From positions 2,585-13,843 of the forward strand of contig MEXZ01000086.1 of the NCBI GenBank assembly GCA_001773855.1: 11,259 nt of DNA, in the 5' to 3' direction. The notes beneath the pieces were generated by a model. It was not told the origin of the DNA and ran no database searches. It saw nothing but the letters and a program-made list of their open reading frames with translations. Every line of letters starts with the position of its first letter. The first letter of the stretch is position 1. Source of the stretch: Candidatus Aminicenantes bacterium RBG_13_64_14. GTDB lineage: Bacteria; Acidobacteriota; Aminicenantia; Aminicenantales; Saccharicenantaceae. The position numbers were made by a program, and so were the translations under genes. Below, in pieces: positions 1 to 5,479 of this stretch.

Positions 1-1005
1 CCGGGCCATTTCCCGGAAAGGCTCGAAGACGTCCTCCGTCCGCTCCTCCATAACGATGCCGGGGGCCGCTTCCGCCTGGGAAGTCAGGAAGAGGAAGTGG
101 ATGGCCGTGGACGAATCGGAGAAGGCCCTTTTGACGGCCTCGACGTCGAACGTCGTGTCCCGCTTGGAAAAATCGAAGAGGCTCATGACGCTGAGGATGA
201 CGTCGACCCGGCCGTTATAGAGGCCCAGGAACTGGTTCATGATCTTGGGGTCGAGGTTGGGGACGAACTCCCTCTGGTAGAAGAGGAAGACGTCCTTCTG
301 CCCCTCGATGGTATTGAGATACCGGGCGAACTCGAGGAACTGCTTCTCGTCGACCTGGCGCAGGGCCTCGAACCGGCTCAGGTTGGCCGCGTAGTTTTGG
401 AGCTGCTCTTCGAAGGACCCTCCGGAGAACTGGCCTTCGATGGAGGAGGCGCCCCCGCTGATGGACCCGGCCAGGTTCCGGGCGATACCCTTCAGGTCCT
501 CGAGGAGGGACCGGTACTCGGAATTGCCGATGAGGATATCGCGGCGGACGAGGCCGACGAGCCTCTTCAGGATCTGCGAGCGCTCCTGGCCGAACGAGGC
601 CTCCGCCCTCATCCGATAGGTCTTCATGGGCGTCACCACGACGAGGCTGTCGCCCGGGATGAGCACGTTGTTCATGAAAAACTCGAGGCCCTCGTCGAGC
701 CGGGGGTCGAACTCGCTCATCTCGAAGACGAGGGTGAAATGGCGGGCCATCCTAGGGGCGAACGCCCTGGCTTCCTCGCGGCGCTCGATGTTCGTTTTCT
801 TGACGAGGTAGACGGCTTCGAGCTTCTGCGGCTTGTCGTTATCCCAGACTTCGAAATCGTCGAGCATCAGCGTGTCGACGAACGCGGCGCCCTTGAAGAC
901 GCGGACGGGGATCTCGATGTTGACCGTCTTGGTCTCGTGCTGGATGGTCTGGGCGGCGGCGAAGGCGAGCGGCGCCGCCGCTATCAGCCAGATCCATTTC
1001 CTCAT
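1..1005 (-). CDS. Secreted VWFA-related (acidobacterial type) protein, C-terminus cut by window edge
   Basis: The visible part is 335 residues and runs off the left edge with no stop codon. It starts with a Sec signal peptide (MRKWIWLIAAAPLAFAAAQ; likely cleavage near residue 18), so the protein is exported. Residues 28-70 have the N-terminal strand pattern of the VWFA-related acidobacterial family (compare TIGR03436): VNIEIPVRVFKG, then FVDTLMLDDFEVWDNDKPQ, then VYLVKK. A VWA-like core follows: HFTLVFEMSEFD (89-100), a helix, VPGD-like IPGDSLVVVTP (116-126), and GQKDVFLFYQREFVP (235-249). The MIDAS motif, normally DxSxS, reads EMSEF here (95-99), so metal binding is doubtful. The start is supported by a GGGGAG Shine-Dalgarno 5 nt upstream of the ATG. 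It lies 13 nt after the SDR stop codon, so it is probably co-transcribed. Family recognition is by eye; the molecular role is unknown. Confidence 0.75.
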   Translation of the reverse strand, partial: MRKWIWLIAAAPLAFAAAQTIQHETKTVNIEIPVRVFKGAAFVDTLMLDDFEVWDNDKPQKLEAVYLVKKTNIERREEARAFAPRMARHFTLVFEMSEFDPRLDEGLEFFMNNVLIPGDSLVVVTPMKTYRMRAEASFGQERSQILKRLVGLVRRDILIGNSEYRSLLEDLKGIARNLAGSISGGASSIEGQFSGGSFEEQLQNYAANLSRFEALRQVDEKQFLEFARYLNTIEGQKDVFLFYQREFVPNLDPKIMNQFLGLYNGRVDVILSVMSLFDFSKRDTTFDVEAVKRAFSDSSTAIHFLFLTSQAEAAPGIVMEERTEDVFEPFREMAR

Positions 1006-1018
1006 GGGCGCTCCCCGT

Positions 1019-1735
1019 TCACATCTTCCAGGTGCCGGCGACGATCAGGTTGGCCCCGGTGACGGAGGCCGCCTTGTCCGAAGCGAAAAAGGCCACGGCC
1101 TCGGCGACATCCTCGAACGTCCCCAGCTGGGACTCGGAGAGGTCTCGCGCCTGGGGCAGGGCCCCGCCCCGGATGAGGCCCGGCGAAACCATGTTGACGG
1201 TGATGCCGTTCGCGACCTCCGAGGCCGCCGCCGTCCGGGTCAGCAGCAGCAAGCCCGTCTTGGCCACGGCATAGGGCGCGATCGTCGGGAACGCCCCGAG
1301 GTGCTCGGCCCGGCCATAGCCGATGTTGACGATCCGCCCCCACTTCCGTTTGCGCATCCCGGCGAGGGCGGCCTTGGCGCAGAAATAGGACCCGAAGAGG
1401 TTGCCGCGGAGGACGCGCTCCCAGTCGGCGACTTCGAGCTGGTCCCAGGGCTTGACGAGGAACGGCCCGACGTTATTGACGAGGATGTCGATGCGGGCGA
1501 AGCGCTCCTCGACTTTCTTGATGAGACCGGCGGCCTGGGCTTTCTTGGTCAGGTCGGCCCTGAAGGCGGCGCTGAGCTTGCCCTTCTCGCGGATGGCGGC
1601 GGCCAACTCCTGGGCCTCGTCGCGGCGGGTGAGATAATGAACGGCGACGCCGGAAACGTCCTCGGCCAGCCGGAGGGCGATGGCCCGGCCCATGCCCCGG
1701 CTGGCTCCGGTGACCAGGGCGATCCGCAGGCTCAT
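1019..1735 (-). CDS. SDR family NAD(P)-dependent oxidoreductase (FabG-like, atypical active site)
   Basis: This 238-residue protein has the usual length of a classical short-chain dehydrogenase. Seen in the sequence: the nucleotide-binding TGASRGMG at 9-16, NNVG at 87-90, the structural Asn in RGNLFG (N112), the Y155-x3-K159 pair in PYAVAKTG, and VSPGLIR at 183-189. The expected catalytic Ser about 13 residues before the Tyr is absent: the strand reads IVNIGYGRAEHLG, and no Ser occurs between residues 117 and 171. The enzyme is therefore SDR-fold, but its chemistry may be altered. It may resemble the FabG-like subgroups that have NIG(F/Y) at this point. It begins 4 nt after the ammonia-lyase stop with only a weak Shine-Dalgarno, which points to translational coupling. 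The most likely role is reduction or oxidation of a product linked to the lyase, but the substrate cannot be read from the sequence. Confidence 0.88.
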   Translation of the reverse strand: MSLRIALVTGASRGMGRAIALRLAEDVSGVAVHYLTRRDEAQELAAAIREKGKLSAAFRADLTKKAQAAGLIKKVEERFARIDILVNNVGPFLVKPWDQLEVADWERVLRGNLFGSYFCAKAALAGMRKRKWGRIVNIGYGRAEHLGAFPTIAPYAVAKTGLLLLTRTAAASEVANGITVNMVSPGLIRGGALPQARDLSESQLGTFEDVAEAVAFFASDKAASVTGANLIVAGTWKM

Positions 1736-1739
1736 GGCG

Positions 1740-3263
1740 TCACTTCAGGGTCCCGACGGCGCTTTCGACGGCGTCGAGGATCTCCCCGGATTCGACGACC
1801 TCTTTGAGCTTGTTGATGTCGTTGTAAAGAGGCCGATCCTCCTCGAGGTGGGCGACGTACTTACGGATGACGTCATGGGCGGCCTGGATCCCCTTGCTGG
1901 GTTTATGGGGAGCGCGGAAATCGACGGCCTGGGCCCCGGCCATGAGCTCGATGGCCAGCACGGCCTGGGCGTTGTCGATGATCTGGCGCGTCTTGAGGGC
2001 CGTGGTCATGCCCATGCTGACGAAATCCTCCTGGTCGGCCGCGGCCGGGATGGACCCGGTGGCCGCGGGGTGGGACAGGATGCGGTTCTCGCAAACCAGG
2101 GCCCCCGCCGTGTACTGGGTCAGCATCAGGCCCGAGAACATGCCCGCGCCCTTGGTCAGGAAGGCCGGCAGGCCGGCGTTGAGATGCGGGTTCATGAGGC
2201 GGTTGTGGCGCCGCTCCGAGAGGACGGCGATCGTGGTCACGGCCGTGCCCAGGAGTTCGAGGGCGAAGGCCATGGGCACGCCCTGGAAATTGGCGCCGGT
2301 CAGGACGAGCTGTTCGTCGGGGAAGAAGACGGGATTGTCGGCCGCGCCGTTGAGCTCGATCTCGATCATGTAGCGGGCCCACTTGAGGGCGTCGCGGCCG
2401 GCGCCGACGACCTGCGGCGTGCTCCGGAGGCTGTAGGCGTCCTGGATCTTTTTTCCCGGCCGCGTCAAAAGCTCGCTCCCCTCGGTGATCTGCCGGACGT
2501 TTGCGGCGGATTCCAGGGCGCCGGGGTAGCCGCGGGTCTTTTGAAGCCGCTCGTCGTAGGCCTTCATGTTGGCGTTGAGAACCTCGAGGGTCATGGCCGC
2601 GGCGATCTCGGACATTTTGAGCCAGCGGTGGACATCGTAGACGGTCAGGGCGGACATCCCGGCGATGACGTTCGAACCGTTGATCATGGCCAGGCCGTCG
2701 CGGGCGTGGAGGACGATGGGAGCGATGCCGGCCCGCTTGAGGGCCTCCGCGCCGGGTAGACGCTCGCCCTTGTAGAAGGCCTCGCCTTCGCCCATCGGGA
2801 CGAGGGCCATCTGGGCCATAGGGGAAAGGTCACCGCAGGCGCCGACCGAGCCTTTCTCGCACATGACGGGCGTGACGCCCTTGTTGAGGAGCTCGATGAG
2901 GGTTTCCGTGACTACCGGGCGGAGTCCCGAGTGGCCGTGGCAGTGGCAGTTGATCCGGCTGAGGATGGCTGCCCGGACGATCTCGGCGGGCATGGGCTTG
3001 CCGTACCCGGCGGCATGGCTGTATATAAGATAGCGCTGGTATTCCTCAACCTGATCCTGGGTCAGGACGACGTTGGCCAGCTCGCCGATCCCGGTATTGA
3101 CGCCGTACATGATCTCGTTTTTCTTGATCTTGTCCTCGAGGAGGGCCCGGCATTTTTCGATGCGTTTCCTGGCCTCGGGCGCGAGGATGACGGGCTCGCC
3201 GCCGCGAGCTACCTGGACGACCTTTTCGACGGTCAGGCCGCTTCCGCTCATGGTGATGGACAT
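1740..3263 (-). CDS. HAL/PAL/TAL-family aromatic amino acid ammonia-lyase with Ala-Cys-Gly MIO motif
   Basis: This is a 507-residue member of the histidine/phenylalanine/tyrosine ammonia-lyase family, which eliminates ammonia using an MIO prosthetic group built from an internal Ala-Ser-Gly. I start it at ATG 3263: an AGGAGG lies 7 nt upstream, whereas the in-frame TTG at 3269 would be 1 nt from it. With this start the numbering lines up with Pseudomonas HutH: YGVNTGIG (Y53), SHAAG (H83), MIO triad at 142-144, N195 in MINGSN, QDAYSLRSTPQ around 274-284, NFQG (F326) and DQEDF (E412). The His and Glu favour a HAL-like over a plant PAL-like pocket. The triad is Ala-Cys-Gly (codons GCC TGC GGT), not Ala-Ser-Gly; HutH's usual NFH and QEDH are NFQ and QEDF. 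No hutU, hutI or hutG is nearby. I therefore leave the substrate and gene symbol open. It is the first gene of a run with the SDR and VWFA genes. Confidence 0.92.
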   Translation of the reverse strand: MSITMSGSGLTVEKVVQVARGGEPVILAPEARKRIEKCRALLEDKIKKNEIMYGVNTGIGELANVVLTQDQVEEYQRYLIYSHAAGYGKPMPAEIVRAAILSRINCHCHGHSGLRPVVTETLIELLNKGVTPVMCEKGSVGACGDLSPMAQMALVPMGEGEAFYKGERLPGAEALKRAGIAPIVLHARDGLAMINGSNVIAGMSALTVYDVHRWLKMSEIAAAMTLEVLNANMKAYDERLQKTRGYPGALESAANVRQITEGSELLTRPGKKIQDAYSLRSTPQVVGAGRDALKWARYMIEIELNGAADNPVFFPDEQLVLTGANFQGVPMAFALELLGTAVTTIAVLSERRHNRLMNPHLNAGLPAFLTKGAGMFSGLMLTQYTAGALVCENRILSHPAATGSIPAAADQEDFVSMGMTTALKTRQIIDNAQAVLAIELMAGAQAVDFRAPHKPSKGIQAAHDVIRKYVAHLEEDRPLYNDINKLKEVVESGEILDAVESAVGTLK

Positions 3264-3270
3264 AGTCAAG

Positions 3271-3276
3271 CCTCCT
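3271..3276 (-). promoter_or_regulatory. Shine-Dalgarno AGGAGG of the ammonia-lyase gene
   Basis: On the minus strand AGGAGG is followed by CTTGACT and then ATG (3263). The 7-nt spacing is ideal for that ATG and only 1 nt for the TTG at 3269, so this site decides the start. Confidence 0.8.
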
Positions 3277-3286
3277 CAGGGTGAAA

Positions 3287-3316
3287 TGTAGGGTCGTGAT
3301 GCATTTGAGCCCTACA
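3287..3316. promoter_or_regulatory. 7-bp dyad at the lyase transcription start (possible operator or leader hairpin)
   Basis: TGTAGGG (3287-3293) and CCCTACA (3310-3316) are perfect inverted repeats 16 nt apart. The dyad begins next to the -10 box of the lyase promoter and ends 10 nt before its Shine-Dalgarno. A repressor site or a 5' leader hairpin are both possible. Confidence 0.4.
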
Positions 3317-3345
3317 ACTTTAGCGGAACTCGCCTAACATGGCAA
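3317..3345 (-). promoter_or_regulatory. Sigma70-type promoter of the ammonia-lyase operon
   Basis: On the minus strand TTGCCA (3345-3340, 5 of 6 matches to TTGACA), a 17-nt spacer, then TAAAGT (3322-3317, 4 of 6 matches to TATAAT). The predicted start is near 3310, giving a leader of about 46 nt. Confidence 0.55.
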
Positions 3346-3360
3346 GAACAAGAAGGGGTC

Positions 3361-3400
3361 AAACCAGCTTTTTACGCAAAAATGCCCAAAAAGCTGGTTT
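3361..3400. repeat. 13-bp perfect inverted repeat between divergent promoters
   Basis: AAACCAGCTTTTT (3361-3373) and AAAAAGCTGGTTT (3388-3400) pair perfectly around a 14-nt loop. With one mismatch and one G-T pair the stem can extend outward through GGGGT (3355-3359) and ATCCC (3402-3406). It is AT-rich in GC-rich surroundings and lies between the -35 boxes of the two divergent genes. It has no T-tract and ends no gene, so it is not an ordinary terminator. A REP-like mobile palindrome or a regulator site fits better. Confidence 0.6.
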
Positions 3401-3412
3401 AATCCCATCCGG

Positions 3413-3441
3413 TTGCTTGCCCCCTCCGCCTGTGCTATAAG
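3413..3441 (+). promoter_or_regulatory. Promoter of the threonine dehydrogenase gene
   Basis: TTGCTT (3413-3418), a 17-nt spacer and TATAAG (3436-3441, 5 of 6 to TATAAT). The predicted start is near 3448, followed by a CGGAG Shine-Dalgarno at 3472-3476, 9 nt before ATG 3486. The -35 box is weak, so activation may be needed. Confidence 0.55.
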
Positions 3442-3485
3442 TATCACTCAGTTTTTCGAATATCTCCCGAGCGGAGTCATTCCTC

Positions 3486-4463
3486 ATGGCTAAAGAGACG
3501 AAAAGAATCATGATGACGGGCGCGGCCGGACAGATCGGCTCCGAGCTAGCCCAGGCTCTGCGGAAAAAGCACGGCGCCGACAACGTCCTCGTCACCGACC
3601 TCGTCCGCCCCCCGGCCGCACTTGCCGAAGCCGGACCTTTCGAGTTGCTCGACGTCACCGACCGCCGGGCCCTGGATGGTCTCATCGGGAAATACGCCGT
3701 CGACACGGTCTATCACCTGGCCACCCTGCTCTCCGCGACGGGCGAAAAGAACCCTCAGAAAGCCTGGGACGTCAACATGAACGGGCTCTACAATGTCCTC
3801 GAAACGGCCCGCGCGCGCGGCCTCGCCCGGGTTTTTTCACCCAGCTCCATCGCGGTCTTCGGCCCGGCGACACCTCGGGAAAACACGCCCCAGGACACCG
3901 TTCTCGACCCGACGACGATGTACGGCGTGACCAAGGTCGCTGGGGAGATGTTGTGCGATTACTACGTCCGAAAATACGGCCTCGACGTCCGGGGCTGCCG
4001 GTATCCCGGCATCATCAGCCACCAGACCCTGCCCGGCGGCGGCACGACGGATTACGCCGTGGCCATTTACTACGAGGCCGTCAAGGACGGCCGTTACACC
4101 TGTTTCCTCCGCAAGGACACGCGGCTCCCGATGATGTACATGCCCGACTGCCTCAAGTGCACGCTCGACCTCATGGAGGCGGACTACAGGAAGCTCAAGC
4201 ACCATTCGAATTTCAACGTGACAGCCATGAGCTTCTCGGCCGGAGAGCTGGCCGCCGAGATCCGCAAGCACATTCCGTCCTTCGAGTGCCGCTACGAACC
4301 GGATTTCCGCCAAGCCATCGCCAATTCCTGGCCGGCATCGATCGACGATTCAGCGGCCCGCGAGGAATGGGGATGGAAGCCCGACTATGACCTGGCTGCG
4401 ATGACCGTGGACATGCTCGCTGCCCTCGCTAAAAGGCAGGCCGCGGGCACCCTGAATTACTGA
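3486..4463 (+). CDS. L-threonine 3-dehydrogenase, extended-SDR (epimerase-like) type
   Basis: This 325-residue protein is a cytosolic extended SDR of the NAD-dependent epimerase family. Seen: TGAAGQIG (11-18) for NAD, acidic D38 at the end of strand 2, SPSSIAVFGP (118-127) with the active-site serines, and Y146-x3-K150 in MYGVTKVAGE. It also has the signature blocks of the threonine dehydrogenase subfamily: RYPGIIS (172-178), GGGTTDYAV (184-192), LPMMYMPDCL (214-223), FNVTAMSFS (243-251), and DFRQAIANSWP followed by SIDDS and WGWKP (273-299). The family oxidises L-threonine to 2-amino-3-ketobutyrate with NAD, which then goes to glycine and acetyl-CoA via Kbl. This type differs from the zinc-dependent Tdh of E. 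coli, and no kbl gene is in the window. It is divergent from the ammonia-lyase operon and convergent with the aminopropyltransferase gene. The assignment rests on clear subfamily motifs. Confidence 0.9.
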   Translation: MAKETKRIMMTGAAGQIGSELAQALRKKHGADNVLVTDLVRPPAALAEAGPFELLDVTDRRALDGLIGKYAVDTVYHLATLLSATGEKNPQKAWDVNMNGLYNVLETARARGLARVFSPSSIAVFGPATPRENTPQDTVLDPTTMYGVTKVAGEMLCDYYVRKYGLDVRGCRYPGIISHQTLPGGGTTDYAVAIYYEAVKDGRYTCFLRKDTRLPMMYMPDCLKCTLDLMEADYRKLKHHSNFNVTAMSFSAGELAAEIRKHIPSFECRYEPDFRQAIANSWPASIDDSAAREEWGWKPDYDLAAMTVDMLAALAKRQAAGTLNY

Positions 4464-4469
4464 AGCCGC

Positions 4470-5327
4470 TTATTTCGCCTTGGCCAGCTTATCCGCCAGG
4501 AAATTCGGCAGGGCGAAGGCCGCCCGGAAGACAGCGGGGTTGAAATAGCGCAGTCCGTCGGGGATGTAAAGCGTCCTGATTTCCGCCGGATTCACCTCGT
4601 CCGACAGGAAGTTGTAGCACCACGTCCCGACCGGATAGGTGGGCACGGGGCCGAGGTAGAGGGGGGAATGGCGAAAGATCTTCTTGAGGAACACGCTCTT
4701 CCTCGCGTGCGAATCCAGGTGCAGCATGAGTGAGCCCGCCTGCGCGGCGATGATGCCGCCAGGATTGAGCTTGAATTTGAGTTTCTTATAGAACGCCTGC
4801 TGGTGGAGGACCGTCGAAGGGCCGACGGGGTCCGAGGAATCGACCATGATGACATCGAACGTCTCCCGGACCTTGTCGATGAAAACGTTGCCGTCGGCAA
4901 CGACAAGCTCGGCGCGCCCGTCCCTGAACGTCTTCCTCAGCCAGGGGAAGTGGTCGCGGCAGGCCTCGATGACCTGGCCATCGATCTCGACGAGCCACGC
5001 TTTTTTGACCGGGTGCTTGAGGACCTCGCGGAGCGCCCCTCCGTCTCCTCCGCCGATGATCAGGACTTTCGCGGGCCTCGGATGCGAGGCCATGGCCGGG
5101 TGGACGAGCATCTCGTGGTAATAGAACTCGTCCCGCTCGGTCGTTTGGACGAGCCCGTCGAGCAGGAGCACGCGGCCGTAGTCCTTGTTGCGGATGATCT
5201 CGATCCGTTGGAACTTCGACTTCTCTTCGTAAAGAACGTCCTTCACGGTAAAGAAGATCCCGGAGGCGCCGGTCTGGTATTCCCGGGCCTCGGTTTTTTT
5301 TGCGTTAAGCGCTTTGGTTGTTTTCAT
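4470..5327 (-). CDS. speE: Polyamine aminopropyltransferase (spermidine synthase)
   Basis: This 285-residue cytosolic enzyme has the normal length for SpeE. The family transfers an aminopropyl group from decarboxylated S-adenosylmethionine to putrescine, giving spermidine and methylthioadenosine. Seen: the N-terminal beta domain with GRVLLLDGLVQTTERDEFYYHEML (51-74), GGGDGG (92-97) in the Rossmann fold, VEID with E114 for the nucleotide ribose, ADGNVF (144-149), the catalytic loop VDSSDPVGP (162-170, D163), and YPVGTWCYNFLS (231-242). The start has AGGAAGG 6 nt upstream of the ATG. An 8-A run lies in the coding strand shortly after the start (5294-5301). The first 18 residues are lysine-rich and not conserved. 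The stop codon is 6 nt from that of the convergent threonine dehydrogenase, with no room for a terminator between them. The acceptor could also be another diamine or agmatine. No speD or speA is nearby. Confidence 0.92.
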   Translation of the reverse strand: MKTTKALNAKKTEAREYQTGASGIFFTVKDVLYEEKSKFQRIEIIRNKDYGRVLLLDGLVQTTERDEFYYHEMLVHPAMASHPRPAKVLIIGGGDGGALREVLKHPVKKAWLVEIDGQVIEACRDHFPWLRKTFRDGRAELVVADGNVFIDKVRETFDVIMVDSSDPVGPSTVLHQQAFYKKLKFKLNPGGIIAAQAGSLMLHLDSHARKSVFLKKIFRHSPLYLGPVPTYPVGTWCYNFLSDEVNPAEIRTLYIPDGLRYFNPAVFRAAFALPNFLADKLAKAK

Positions 5328-5351
5328 GTTTGGCCTTCCTCTCGAGCCCTT

Positions 5352-5357
5352 ATCATA
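5352..5357 (-). promoter_or_regulatory. speE: Possible -10 box of the aminopropyltransferase gene
   Basis: On the minus strand TATGAT matches TATAAT at 5 of 6 positions and would give a leader of about 18 nt. No good -35 hexamer lies 16-18 nt upstream, so this is weak unless an activator helps. Confidence 0.3.
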
Positions 5358-5381
5358 GCATACGCCGTAAGTCCTTAATTG

Positions 5382-5421
5382 GCGATTTCGGGGCCCGAAA
5401 ATAGCGATTTAAGCCCGAAAA
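5382..5421. repeat. Two spaced copies of a GCGATTT...GCCCGAAA motif, the first palindromic
   Basis: Copy 1 (5382-5401) reads GCGATTTCGGGGCCCGAAAA and contains a perfect dyad TTTCGGG-g-CCCGAAA (5386-5400). Copy 2 (5404-5421) reads GCGATTTAAGCCCGAAAA. The copies start 22 bp apart, about two helical turns, upstream of the possible speE -10 box. They look like paired binding sites. A role at the 3' end of the SpoIID transcript is the alternative. Confidence 0.4.
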
Positions 5422-5467
5422 ACCACTCCCCCAGAGCATCATATTACTATAAACAAACGAGTTGCTG

Positions 5468-5479
5468 TGGTCCGACCCC
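5468..5479 (-). repeat. GGGGTCGGACCA motif overlapping the SpoIID stop codon
   Basis: On the minus strand the SpoIID stop codon runs directly into GGGGTCGGACCA, which holds the dyad GGTC-g-GACC. The plus strand at 3355-3366 carries the near match GGGGTCAAACCA beside the 13-bp inverted repeat. Short GGGGTC-type palindromes resemble REP-like elements, but no transposase is present here. Confidence 0.3.

Noticed and set aside
97..2759. Long plus-strand open frames opposite the VWFA, SDR and lyase genes
   Set aside because: They are antisense shadows caused by high GC; composition is biased and no motif is seen, while the minus strand encodes recognisable families.
3267..3269. TTG as start codon of the ammonia-lyase
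   Set aside because: The AGGAGG would be only 1 nt away; ATG 3263 has a 7-nt spacing and restores HutH-like residue numbering.
3361..3400. The 13-bp inverted repeat as a rho-independent terminator
   Set aside because: It lies between divergent genes, so no transcript ends there, and no T-tract follows either arm outside the stem.
3359..3706. Minus-strand 115-codon open frame over the divergent region and the dehydrogenase start
   Set aside because: It overlaps the well-supported threonine dehydrogenase start and its promoter and shows Ser/Arg-rich shadow composition.
4464..4469. Bidirectional terminator between the convergent threonine dehydrogenase and aminopropyltransferase genes
   Set aside because: Only 6 nt separate the stop codons and no hairpin with a T-tract is visible around them.
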